In this document: positions 32,196 through 44,026 of the stretch, piece after piece
Numbering within the stretch: the first letter of the stretch is position 1
Layout: the number at the start of each line of letters is the position of its first letter
NCBI GenBank assembly: GCA_020740775.1
Contig: JAHEWK010000027.1
Location: 124,001 to 188,000 of the forward strand
Reading direction: 5' to 3'
DNA from: Ilyonectria destructans
Taxonomy: Eukaryota > Ascomycota > Sordariomycetes > Hypocreales > Nectriaceae
DNA: 64,000 nt
Program-made: the position numbers and the translations under genes
The notes under the pieces: model-generated
What the model was told of the DNA's origin: nothing
The model's database searches: none
What the model saw: only the letters and a program-made list of their open reading frames with translations

Positions 32196-35100
32196 ATGGA
32201 CGAGAACATTGGCCCTCGCCCCTCGGGTTCGCACGCCGCCTTGCCGACGGCGGCGGCATCCCACCTGGTCGCCAACTTCATGCCATACGAGCCCATCTCC
32301 CGAGCCACCTCCCCCGGCATCCCCTGCTCCAAGTCCGACGAAGACGACAAGAAACGCTACCGACCCCGCACCTTCGCCTACTTCCAGCAGCTCCCATTCC
32401 AGGTCGAAGAGGAAGCTCAGCGTGATGCTGCCCTGCAGGGGATTCTGAAGCAGCTCTACATCGCCATCAAGGCCGAAGACTTCTCTCCCGGCGCCCTCCA
32501 TTGGACCCGAGAGCTGCAAGGATGGCTCAATCTCAAGTTTGAGATGACGAGGGAGCTTAGGGCGAAACTCGCTAAGCTGTACTACTCCCTCGCCCTCGCC
32601 CCAGGCCTGGATGCCACCGCTGCAGACCGATTCTTGCGTATGGTGTTGACCCTGACGAGGTGTGCCCGCTGGTCTTTCCCACATCATACCACTTGATATT
32701 GACTGAAATTTGTAGGAAAAACCACTACCTCAAGCCCGGCGAGGACCTCACGCTCGACTGGCGCCCGCTCTGGAACGAAATCAAGGCCTGGGTCCTGCCT
32801 TCTGAGGTCCCCGCCCACCAGAGCTACCGCATCGCATCGGTGAAGCAGCTCCTAAGGCTATGCACTCATGCCAATACATATTTCGACACCGCCGATCGTC
32901 AGACAATGCTGGAAGAGTTCTTGCCCTTTTTCAGCGTGAATAAGATGTCAAACGCTTTCATCGTTGTGGGTATCCTCAATTTGTTGCTGCCCAGCGATCC
33001 AGCACCCGAGCATAAGCACCAGTCACAGCCAAGCAATTTCTTCCCAACTCTCTTCCACCTTTGGTCAATCATCAACCGCTCTAAAGTATTCGATGTCTTT
33101 TTTATCGACCTCTTGTCCCGAATTGCTAGAGACCATATACATTGTTCTCACGTCCCGTTTGCCGCCCATGGAATCTTTACCAAGGACCAGTCCGATCTGA
33201 TCTTCACGGTCATTCTGCGATTGACCCAGATCCCCGTTGGTCAAGCGAATTCCCCCTATACCGCCCTCGATTCCCTCATTGGGGCCGGTGCCTACGTGGA
33301 GAAGGATAAAAAGAAATACCCCGTGGAGTTCAACGTTGCTCGTTTGATCGTTTACTCCCTCTCCCCCGCCGCGCTGGACAAAGAAGACTCTATTATGTCT
33401 AGCTTGGAAGGACTTCTTGAATCTATCGAAACTTTCTTCCACCCTTCTAACCAAGGTCAGTGGACCACTATGCTAGGGCAGCTCACCTTGTACCTGGTTG
33501 ATGCATTCGTCTTGCGATGGAACCGCGAACAGAGCGGTGAGCTCGACACCCCTCAGGAGCGCAGAATCAACGACGACCTCAAGAAGCGATTCGTGTCATC
33601 ATTGAAAGAGGTCACATTCATAGGTTTATTCTCAAAGAGTGCCACGGTATCGCGTTACCACTGCAGCGCTTTGCAGGGACTTGCCTATCTCGAGCCTGAT
33701 TTAATTCTACCCGGCGCGTTGCAGCGCTTTTACCCAAGTCTGCAGGGGTTGGTCGAAGTCCACAGAACTCTTCCTAGTCTGAATGGACTACGGATGATTG
33801 TCAACGTCATGTCCAAGCTTAAGGGATACCGTTGTCACATGACGGCCATCTTGGCTCTCGCCCTACCCGGTATCGATGCCAATGATCTTCGCAAGACACG
33901 ATACACTCTCAAATTTATTCGGACTGTCGCCTTCAGTATTCCTATGGTGGATTTGAGCAAGGAAGGTAGCCATATTCACGACACAACACTAGCCATGCAG
34001 TGGGTTCAGTGTGAAATGGACCGCATGGAGCGGGATGGTCAGAACGTCAAGATGGACTACAAAAACGAGCTGAGTGACGAGGATGAGGCCAACATTTTGA
34101 GATCCTCGACAACCGGGTTTGGAGAGTTCATCTTAACCCTCCTGGGTAAGGTGTTCACCCTCTTGGAAAACCTGCCGGACGCCAATCACGTCCGAGGAGG
34201 TACTCCCGAAGATAATGTCATCAATGCCCTGCCCGCGGCATTGTCGCCGTTGTTTGCGTCCTTGTCGCCAGAGCTCTTTGACATGGCCCTAGACAAGGTT
34301 GCATCTTTTGTTTCGAGTCATATCGTCCACCAGGCTCGAGATGCGATGGCCTGGATTCTCAACGCTCTGTGCAAAGTCAACCCCGGGAAGACATTGAAGG
34401 TTTTCATCCCTATGCTAGCTGTCAACATTCGAAACGAAATTGACGTCAACAACGCCGCTTCTGATCGAAGCAGTGGGACAGATTACCTGCCCCGAGACCG
34501 TGCCCTTGTGTGGTATGTCAGCATGCTAGCAATGGCAGTTGTCCACGTTGGCAGTGAGGTGCTCAAGTACAAGGAAGAACTACTGGGAATCGCACGGTAC
34601 ATGCAAGAGAAGTGCCGCGGCCTGCCAACCATTCTCATCTCCAACTTCATTCATCATCTTCTCCTGAACTTGACTCATACATACCCCATCGACCACGCAC
34701 TGTACGAGCCCGATGTTGTCAAGCGTGGTATCGATGTTGATGACTGGGGCAAGACTACGGCACCAGCTGATCTCACTATCCGCTGGCATCAGCCCTCCCC
34801 TGCCGAGATTGACTTTGCTGTTGAGCTCTTCGCATCGCAGACCAGCTCGGCCCAGGAGCAGCTGGAACTTTTGATGGGTGATGATCCGCCGGTGAGCAGA
34901 AAGGGAAAGAATATGGTCTGGTCCGATGAGGTCTCCAGGCTTCTGCAGCTGATCCGCCTGATCACGTCTGGAATGGCCATCATGTTTGATCCAGAGCGCG
35001 CCGCGGGGGTCACCAACGGTGTCGCAGCCGAGGAGCATGATGCCGGTGATGAAGACGAGATGATGATTGATGAGAAAGAGGACCCCCTTGCCGAGGTTGC

Positions 35101-38100
35101 TGAGGACGAGGAGCTCCGACCTCAGTTTCTCTACAAGGCGGGATATCTCCTCAAATCCAGCGATCCCACCTACGGCAAGATCCACGATCTACGAGATGAA
35201 TTGGGCCATCTCCTCACAAAGACACACTCCTTCCTCAATGCGAATCAAGAGGATGATGTGAACTGCTTCACAGCGCTGTATGCAGCTTACTGCACTTGGA
35301 TCACCGATGTCGGTATTGAACATTCAGCCCAGCCTCTTGAAACGCATTCAAAACTATATGACGCAGACCTCTCCGCTTTCAAGATCCCGGGCCTACGAAA
35401 GGTATACCCTCGCCCTTTGCTTATCAAGAGAGCCGAAGTATACCAGCTCCTGCGCCGCAAACACAATGCGTCTGCAAGGCAGAAGAGCGAGTTGGACAAA
35501 CAACTTTTGCTCGACCTCGCCGAGTCCTGCCTATCGCTGTACGCTGATGTTCGGCGAGTGGCACAGAGCGCCCTGGACTCCTCGCTGACGGCACTTATTG
35601 GAGGCAAACCCTTGGTGATCCCAATTATCCTGGCAAAGTGGAGACAAGCCATTGAGACCAATGATCATGACCGGATCAAGGGTGGAATGTATACCTTGCT
35701 TTTCACATCCCTGATCAAGACTATGCTCAAGGACTGGCGCTTCGCTCCCGAGGCCATGCGATTGTATATTAAGACGGCTGGTATCGATAAGCCGTCCGTT
35801 CAAAATCTAGGCTCGTATGCGCTTTACTCGCTAACCGATTTCGGGAAGCCCTTCGAGCGCATGGTCATTGTGGATGATGTTGTCGTGAGCACGATCAAGC
35901 CAGCAGAGGAAGTCTCTGCTGCAATTGATTCTCGCCATCAGTTCATCCTTCAACGCCGAAGTAGAGTGGAGGGTTCCAAGGCCAACCTCGGCCTAGAGCT
36001 TACGCGACTCGCCAAGGGTGCACACTGGAAGATTGCTACACGCTGCGCCATCTTCGCCACGAACTTGTGTCTGCGATTTGTTGGTGTAGCCCCCGCCGAG
36101 TTTGTTGACCTTGTTGCCCACGGCACAAATGACCCTCACCCTGGCCTGAGAGGCTATTATCTCAATGCCTTTACTTCGGTTTTCACTGCAATCGATATGC
36201 GTGCGGTCTATGGCCACGAGTACCGTAACTATCTTCTTGAAAAGGAAATTGGCGACAGAAACAGAGTGGCCATCCCTGTGGAGAAGGGCGATGCCGCATT
36301 TACTCAACGCTTCCTTGAATCCTTCAAGCAACCCGACAACGCGGAATACATGGTTGACTCAGACCACCCTGGCTGGTTAGTCTGGGGAAAGAAGTTTATA
36401 GCGTTCCGTGCCAAGCCTCTTCCATTTGATGCCTATGACGAAGTTGAGAGTGCCGTCAGGGAACAGATCGGCAAGATTTTGACTCGCGAATGGGTCTCCC
36501 AGTTCTTCGACTATCTCAAACAAGAGCCCCAAGGTAACTCGACAGATAATTCGACTGATAACCGCAGAGACCAATTCCGCATGAACAACGCTTACTTACT
36601 CATACAAGTCTTTGATCTGATGCACTATGGCAAGACCACAGTGACTATGGAGGATATCAAGGAGCTGACCACGGACGTGTATGGTGACGGTCAAGACAGG
36701 CACCAGCACCGAGCCACGTCGGAGATCCTGGGTGCCTTGCTTGCAGGCTCCAGTGATGATCCCCCACAGATCCGCAACCGAGTTTGGCAGTTTGCCGCCC
36801 CATTCTTGTTGAAGATATTCGCGGATGGCTTGACTCCGGAGACCTTGCAGTATTGGCAGGCATGTCTCAATGTGATTCTGGACTCGAAGGATCTTCGCCG
36901 GTCGCACGAGATCGTGGATGTTTTGCGATCGTTCCGCCTGGACATGACGTCCAACGCCGCCTTCAAGGAGTCATCGAAGGTCCAGTTGCTCGAGTTCATT
37001 GTTGCCCGTGGTGGCTGGCACTTTCGTCACGAGACACCAATTCTTAACGACTTCTTGGTGCATATCGACCACCCGTATGAGGCAGTACGTGCATCTATTG
37101 GTAATGTTTTGTCAAGGATATACAAAACTCGCTATCACGAGTCGTTCGAAAATGTGAGCAAACTTTTGAACGAAAACAAGGCGGCCTCATCCATTGGCAT
37201 TCGGCCTTATCAACCTACCGAGAAGTTCACCTCCACTATCAAGGAAGTGTTTAGCCGCCTGGTAGAGTGGCGCCATGAACGAGCTCCTGGCCAGCAGACA
37301 TCTAGTTCGTATACATCAGGCTCAAAGACGGTGTTGAGGTGGCTTGACAGGACCCTTTCGTCACATGAGTGCATCCAACTCATACAGTTCTTCCCAACAC
37401 CGTTCATGGAAGAGCTCTTGCACATGATGGACGTTAAAGAGGACTCCGAGCTGATGACGTTTGCGGACCACGTATACCGCGATCTTCCCAACATTCCGTT
37501 CCGAGATGGGGAGGATGCTCAGTTCATCGAGGCGCTGGTACGGATCGGCAAGACGGCTGCCAGCTGGCATCAACGCTTGCGAGCGCTGGTCAACATGCAG
37601 GTGATCTACTTTAGGCGGATTTTCCTGACCCGGAGTGCCCAGCGAAACCTCATTTTCAACGCCGTGTCGGACATGTTGGGCGACTCGCAGCTGGAGGTGC
37701 GATCCTGCGCCTCCACTACGCTAGCGGGCATGATCCGGTGCTCGCCTCGACGTATTCGTGACCCGATGATTGCACACTTCAAGACTCGTTTCGAGGATGA
37801 GCTGCGGCACAACCCAATGCCTAGGCGTGGACGCCGGGTCCCTGGTGCAGAGACCCCGGTGGATGTGCACAAGCAAATCACTAGGAGGCATGCAGCGGTC
37901 CAAGGATTGGGCGCCTTGATCGAGGCCTTCCCCTATGCGACTCCGCCACCGGAGTGGATGCCTGAGGTGTTGGCAAACCTAGCGAGGAGAGCTGCTGGTG
38001 ACCCTGGCGTAGTGGGCAAGGCGACGAGGACAATTCTGAGTGAGTTCAAGAAGACGAGGCAGGACAGTTGGACTGTGGATCAAAAGGTATGTCTATTTTC

Positions 38101-38211
38101 GCCGAACATGGAATTGGCCGGTTTTTCTAGATGTCTAATGCGTTGCAGTACTTCACATCGGAGCAGCTGGAGGATCTGGAGGGAGTATTGTGGAAGAGCT
38201 ACTTTGCATGA
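32196..38211 (+). CDS. BLM10: Proteasome activator BLM10/PA200, 1965 aa, complete
   Basis: Three exons: 32196-32659, 32716-38086 and 38149-38211. Introns are GTGTGC...TTGTAG (56 bp) and GTATGT...TTGCAG (62 bp), phases consistent. The ATG at 32196 has an ideal context (GCCGCCATGG). BLM10/PA200 is a solenoid of HEAT-like repeats that caps the 20S core particle in nucleus and cytosol, opens its gate and assists its maturation. The length is close to known members (about 1840-2140 aa). The N-terminal block FMPYEPISRATSPG and FAYFQQLPFQ, long helical repeats, and the C-terminal DLEGVLWKSYFA are characteristic. An acidic, probably flexible insert (DAGDEDEMMIDEKEDP) lies near residue 930. The family's C-terminal HbYX motif appears as Tyr-Phe-Ala, with Phe where the penultimate Tyr is expected. 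No frameshift or stop interrupts 1965 codons. The 5' end is duplicated as a relic at 28855-29053. Confidence 0.95.
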
Positions 38212-38905
38212 TGGATATTGGCTGTTGAAGGGGTATGGGGATGGATCGAGTATGTGTTGGTGGATTTATTTGCAGCAGACCTGGGCCGGTTTCGTCGTCT
38301 TAGGGCGTATCAATAACGGGCGGTTTGTACATGTGTCTTCCGAGAGAGACGAACGAGTAAGGCCTAATGAACACCTCGCCCCTCGTGACGCATCGCCTCG
38401 AGCAGCCGAGTTCGTCATACATAATTGCAGACGGAACCGAGGAATGAATATGCAAATTACAGTGCCTATCAGTGGGTCTGGTTAGGATGGTCGTAACAGG
38501 AGATAGTTAGACAATCAGCAACGTGTTGAGCGCCAACCAAGCGGGCAGACACCACTCCACACTCTTCAGTAGTTTAGGGGCCTCAACATCCGCTTTCCCC
38601 AAACCAATGATGCCAATAGCGGAAGGCAATCACGTTTGCTTAACAATGCTCTTACAGCTGCATAAGTATACCAACGCTAACATGATCTTCACTCGGGCAC
38701 TGAAGCCGCTGGGTGCGATTGTCGACCAGTAATGGATTCTGCAGGAGGGGAGAAAGCACTTGGCGGTACATTACTGGGAGTAGTCAATTCAATGATACGA
38801 CTGGGGCCGATAGATTCAAGTCCTCTATAAAGATGTCATCGTAATTTAATCCATTTAATAAAGCATAAATAATGGCGTTAGAAGCGCCCAGGTGGCCGTG
38901 GCCTT
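38212..38905. other. BLM10 3' flank
   Basis: No gene. Likely 3' UTR and spacer; AATAAAGC-type signals at about 38857-38866. Confidence 0.4.
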
Positions 38906-38909
38906 GAAA

Positions 38910-40440
38910 ATGGCCACGCAAGCTTAACTGTGGGTGAACCACTAAGAGCTAGGGGACAATAAAGCACCCCCTGGGTCGGCGCAGAGTGTGTGCCACACGC
39001 CGGAGCAAATTTCTCTCCCCTTCAACAACCTCAGGGATGGACCGACAAATTCCTTCCTGGACTGCCACTTCCCTCTTTATGCCCTCCACAACACTGCAAA
39101 CCGATGTATGATGCAGAACAGAGGCCCATCGCAGAGAATCCCCATGCAATGCTGAAAGAAACAGGTCGCGCAGCGGCTGTAGACATAGTACTCGGATGAA
39201 CACGACAAACAGTGTACAGACACGGGAGCGTCCCTTGACACTACGTCTCGCTACCGCAAAGAGACGCGCAAATTGCCATGATGCTGACTTGTTCTAGCTG
39301 GATTCCGCGTGGTGCCGGTAGTCTAACCCCGGACGAGTAATCCATCCTACCCTCGCCCTACGACATTCTCTATCCTACCCTCTTCCGACCATCTTCGCTC
39401 CTGCGAAACAAGCCGATCCATTCTCACTAGGACAAACACTACCACCGAGATCTTTACTACCTACCCTGACACGTAACTCGCAAGCGAAACGACCGAATAC
39501 CACCTAGATCGGAGGGCTGATGGAGTGCATTATTGGGTGCCGACGCGTCCACATCCAAGACTTCTGTCTGATGATCCTTCTGTATTGCCTTTCTGCCGCT
39601 TCTCGGCTGGACATGAGGACAGATTTTGTCACGGTATTTCTCGTGATCCCCTTGTCGGGAGAGCCTCCAGGCCCTCTTGGTAACAGAAGGGCATATCTCA
39701 CGCTGACCGTACTCCCGATTCCTATGGCACTTGGAGGTGACTTCAGACTTGGGCTTCTCAACCACAGTGCTGCCACCGCATTGTCCATGTACCGCGAGTC
39801 TTGTGATTTCTATCCCAGTGCCACATTACCCAGTGCCACATTGCCCAGTGCCACATTTGCGACCTTTCAGCCTGCCACCCTTGACGAGCAATTGTCTCTA
39901 CATTCTCCGCCCAACTTCTGTCAATTACCAACAATACGAAGCCTAGGTTGGTTACAAGCTCGCGCGGGGCGGACTACATGCGCTGTTCGAGCCGCAGGTG
40001 CCGTCTAAGTTGTGATGTGAACCTTGCTTCCGTGGACGGACTGTATCTTGCCTCGCTCCATCTTTGTGCCTAGCTAACCTCCTTTGGATTTTCCGGTTAT
40101 ATCTTGTCCCCGAAGTCATTGAAGGGACGAGTGCATCACTTCCTGCAGCTCCAGAAAGTACGAACCCGTCGATCGATAGCGCCGTATTCTTATCCCAACC
40201 TACTCAAACACCATACGACAAGGTAGCGACGAGGTAGTCATAGGACCCATTGGAAGTGAATATGATCACCCCTAGGGGGCTTTTGGGTCATAAACAGCTA
40301 CGAGCTCGTTTCTTATGTTCCGACACCTGAAACATTTAGAGTGATAGCTCAGGCACACACTCGGGCGAGGCAGGTGGGAGTACCATGCGGTACAACTGCT
40401 GGGCTCCTGGGATTCTAGGCTTGTTACAGAACTAGTCTCC
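38910..40440 (+). repeat. Dispersed repeat family, copy A (long, decayed)
   Basis: Copy A aligns along its length with 46780-48840 and, reversed, with 59940-61360. Shared blocks in order: CTGTGGGTGA; CTGGGTCGGCGCAG; a CTCAGGGATGGA block; ACTCGGATGAACACRACAAAC; TGCTGACTTGTTYTAGCTG; CCATCTTCGCTC then AAACAAGC; CAAGCGAAACGACCGAATACC; TCAATTACCAACAA; GTATCTTGCCTCGCT; GCGCCTAGCTAAC or equivalent; CCCCGAAGTC; ATCGATCGATAG. It contains a local 15 bp unit (CCCAGTGCCACATT) repeated three times at 39814-39858. No long ORF survives and no transposon termini are visible. Confidence 0.85.
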
Positions 40441-41181
40441 CGGCGTTGGCTCAAGCCGCATGAAACTCATGTGACAGTAAGAAATCGTACGGATTCAAAG
40501 GACATCCTTTCGATGGAGACGCTACCATCAGGACTAGGCACACCTTTCCGCGGTCTACCGAACGTTGGGTGACCCAGAGTCTGTAGAGCTACTGCTGCAG
40601 TGGGATTAGATAGAAGACCCTCAAAATTTCTCTTCTCCGTATCGTAGCGTAATAACGGCTGCTGGAAGGAAACTACAGGATAGTTGGTTAGCAGGGTGGA
40701 AGGCGGGCTTCAGAAGGCGCCAGGATCCGCATGCGCTCCGCTAGGCTGGTCAGGCTGCACTTCCCTCCAGTGTTGCCACCAACCACGGAGCCCCGGCTTG
40801 TTTCCGCAACCGAGCCTCCTCCAACCCCTCCCACTTCTGAGTCGGGAGCGGGAGTAGACGTGCGAGTGGAGAGGGGATGACCCCGGAACATTCCAAGGTC
40901 GGGGGACGGGGACGGCAGGAAGGGGAAAAGAACAATAGGAAATGGTTCGTTGGTTAACCTGGTTTGTCATTCTATGCAAAAAAGGAACCGAGCAAAGCGA
41001 AGCGAATCGAACGCGGAACGACACGAGACGGCCAAAAGACAAAAGCGAAGCGTAGCGAATCCCATCTGTATAATCTCGCCCCCTCCCATTGTCTTGCCGT
41101 CTCGCTCCTCTTGCCTCTGTCTTGCTTGTCTAGTCTGGGACTTCTTCTTTCTGCCATTGTCGCGGTCATCGATACCCAACC
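40441..41181. other. Intergenic stretch with the promoter of the next gene
   Basis: No gene. The last 80 bp before 41182 are strongly C/T-rich, as in many fungal leaders, so they probably hold the transcription start of the 41182 gene. Confidence 0.5.
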
Positions 41182-41520
41182 ATGTGCTACTTCGAACAAA
41201 CCCGCTGGGCGTGCGGCTACTGGCGCTGGGGCCATTTCCGGCAGCAGTGCAACAAGGAATACCGGATGGGCGAGACGTGCGGCCTGAAGCTAGTCTACGA
41301 GACCCGGACCGAGCCCGACGTGTGTAAGCTCTGTCGTGATATCGAGAAGAAGCAGCGTCGGTATGATAAGATGTTCCGCGACGTTCAGCGGTGGCAGCGC
41401 GAGGGCAATCGGAGTGCCACCATTGAGCGGACGTGCGGCGAGATGCACGATGTGATGGGGCAGATCTATCGGATGAAGGAAGAGCACGATCATAGGCTAC
41501 AATCGTTGGGACAGGTATGA
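41182..41520 (+). CDS. Small Cys/Trp-rich conserved-looking fungal protein, 112 aa
   Basis: The ATG at 41182 (CCCAACCATGTG) follows a pyrimidine-rich leader. The protein starts MCYFEQTRWACGYWRWGHFR and has six Cys in the first half, arranged as C..C...C.....C..........CxxC (CKLCRDIEKKQ), which suggests metal binding. The second half is a charged helix with a likely coiled coil (MGQIYRMKEEHDHRLQSLG). There is no signal peptide. Codon use is regular and GC-rich, unlike the flanks, and the reading resembles a short protein conserved among Hypocreales-type fungi, a resemblance from memory that I cannot verify here. The stop TGA sits inside GGTATGAGC, a possible splice donor, so a further small exon may exist. 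The longer antisense ORF at 40967-41674 is a shadow. Confidence 0.75.
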   Translation: MCYFEQTRWACGYWRWGHFRQQCNKEYRMGETCGLKLVYETRTEPDVCKLCRDIEKKQRRYDKMFRDVQRWQREGNRSATIERTCGEMHDVMGQIYRMKEEHDHRLQSLGQV

Positions 41521-44026
41521 GCAATTTTTTTTTTTTGGCGTGGAAAAATAATGCTCGTGGGAGTGTGTGCGCCCATGTGGGCGAGGGGAAAAGAGGAGGG
41601 AGGGTCAAATATGGAGGGGAAAGGGCGGTAGTGTTGCGTTGCGTTGCTGCATCATGGGCATCATGGAAAGTCAAAAAAAGAGAAGAAGCTGTAGGTTATC
41701 GAGATGCTTCTCTTTCTTTCTAATAATGACGACAACCAGTGGCAACAGCAGCATTGGCATGGGCATGGCATCGTGACCGCAAGCATGGAAATACAGTATC
41801 AAGTGGCAGCGAGCATAGAGTACCGAGACAAACGCCGGTGGCAAGGGTGGGAGCGACTCATAGGACGCAACAGACGCCTGGAGGCTCCAAAGAGTGAGGA
41901 ATAGAGATAGGCACCCATGTCGCGAAACAGGTTTTGCCTCCATTGAGACAAAACTAGGGAGAAAGGGCAAGCAAACGACCGGGAACGAGAACAAGAATAT
42001 GAACCAGAACGAACGAGACCACGAGGCGGATGGAAAGGGAAAAGGGAAGACGCATCCTCAGAGAGAGGGAAGTCGCGAGTGGATGGAGTGATGTTAACCG
42101 GACGGCGAGGTTTTTTGTGCCTCAACCGATTCCTTGTTCTTCACGTCTTAAGGCTAAGCTATTTCCTCCGTCATACTAATTCTTCGCACTCGGTAGCTGT
42201 CATGTGCGCGTGAAATCCATTCCCGGTGATAGTGAATCGAATCGAAAGGCGTAGAGATGACGGTCGAGCATCATGCAAGCAAGCAAGAAAGAAAGCAGGC
42301 TGTTAGTCGAGGGTGAGAGGATGAAAGCGTGAGGATGGGCAGGAAGGGCAGGAAGGGTTTGGCAACGACGCTGGGCAGGCAGTGAGCCAGTGTGAGCGGC
42401 AGACGGCTTCGCGGAGCGTTTTGCTGGACCCGAGAGGACTGTCAGGCAAGGTCCACTAGTTTTGGTTCGAGCCTGTGTACGGCGGTTTGCGATTCATGGT
42501 CAGAATTTGCGGGGCTCGAGAATTTTCCGAGGGGCCTTGGCTGACGATGATCACACTGACGCTGTATTCGGTGGCGTCAGCAGTGGTAAGTCTTGTCTCG
42601 TAGGAGTCGTAGTGTCGAGGCGTTTGTGGGTGTCGTTGGACGGAGGTGCAGCGCTAGCCATGATGTTGATTTCGTTTCTGAGGTTTTGTGTCTGGGGAAA
42701 TTCGAAAGGATGACGGACTTTGCTGTGTTGATGTGACGGTACAACAGCACGAACCAGGTCTAGTGCGATTTGGGCAAAATCATTGTTCAAGAAGAGAAAA
42801 TGATTCCTGACGAAGCCTTTAACTGAAGCTATTGACACAGTAGGCAAATTGTTGGAAAGAGACTCGGTACTAGGAAACCTTCGATAGATTGATATCCGGG
42901 CCTTAGTCAGAAGGGGGGGGTCGGGGGGTCAGATAACCCCTCTTCCGGCCGGTCCGGATGACCGGAAGGAAGGATCATCACGATCATCATCATCAATTTG
43001 AACACGATTTTATTGATCAATTTGGCCGTAACGGATCCATCACAAATTATGAAAGTTACATGATCATTCCCTCATGATTCTGCATGATGTGTCTCTCCTT
43101 GGTCAACGACAATCTCTTGCTGGCTTCGACCATCTTAAATCGGAAGGCTCGCGTTTCGAGCTTGTGTTGTCGGCTGAGTGCGTCTCCGATTCCGTTCATC
43201 TGTGCCTGCCGTGGTTCAAGCACTGGACGTGCTTAAGCTTCACTTTACTTCAGGTGCCAAACTCGAGCGAAAGTCGTCTGTTCTCTCCCTCTGATCTCTT
43301 CAAGTATGGGAACATGGCAGCTCATGTGAAGGTATGAAAATCTGGCTGCAAGGAGCGTGATGGAGCTTCTACAGCAGCTGACGTTACCCTGACACCTTGT
43401 GCAAAGCATGGTGTGACGCCCAGCCTCGAAACGCCTCAAATATGACTCTCGAGACATAAAGAGGCGTCCGCATCTGCTGAGTCTCGAACTCGTCGTTCAC
43501 CGTGTCGACGGGGCGGTTGAGAAGCGAGGAGGAGTCGTGAACTCAGTTGCTGGTGGCCAAACCATAGGAAAAGCCCCTGCTTCCGAACCTCTACCCCCAA
43601 GATGTCAAACGAAAGAAGCCTGGGACTAGCCCCCGTCGTTGACTACGTCTTCCAGCCCCTGCTGGCGTGACTAACGGCGCTCACCACGTACTAGGAAGGT
43701 GTTATACTGTTCATTCAGCTACCACCTTGCACCCACGACAGTGTGTCTACTATAACCCATGCAACTCTCTACTTTGGGCTAGTGCTCACAGGGGCTGTTA
43801 CAATGGATGATACGGAGACCCCATTTAGACGCGTTGAGGGACGGAAGCTGTGCCGACTCCCATGAGACACCAGTGACCAAACCTAGAGTGCTGAGATCAC
43901 TTGACAGATCTTTCAATCAACCAACGTATAAAGTTAACTAAAGGGCATTGTATGTGGTACCGCCAAACTCAACAACGTAGGCTCACTATGCCACTCGTTT
44001 AGTGTTTACTCCCGCTTCTCTATAAC
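41521..44026. other. Long intergenic stretch
   Basis: No supported gene. There are T and G homopolymers, a GC-rich imperfect palindrome (CCGGCCGGTCCGGATGACCGG) at about 42944-42964 and a short ATC/CAT microsatellite at about 42976-42996. A weak 87-codon ORF at 43074-43337 has no family signal. Confidence 0.4.

Noticed and set aside
32172..32687. 171-codon ORF on the minus strand
   Set aside because: Exact shadow of BLM10 exon 1, which has clear coding support.
40967..41674. 235-codon ORF on the minus strand
   Set aside because: It is antisense to the 41182-41520 gene and its pyrimidine-rich leader. The Ser/Arg/Pro-rich composition is what that leader gives in reverse.
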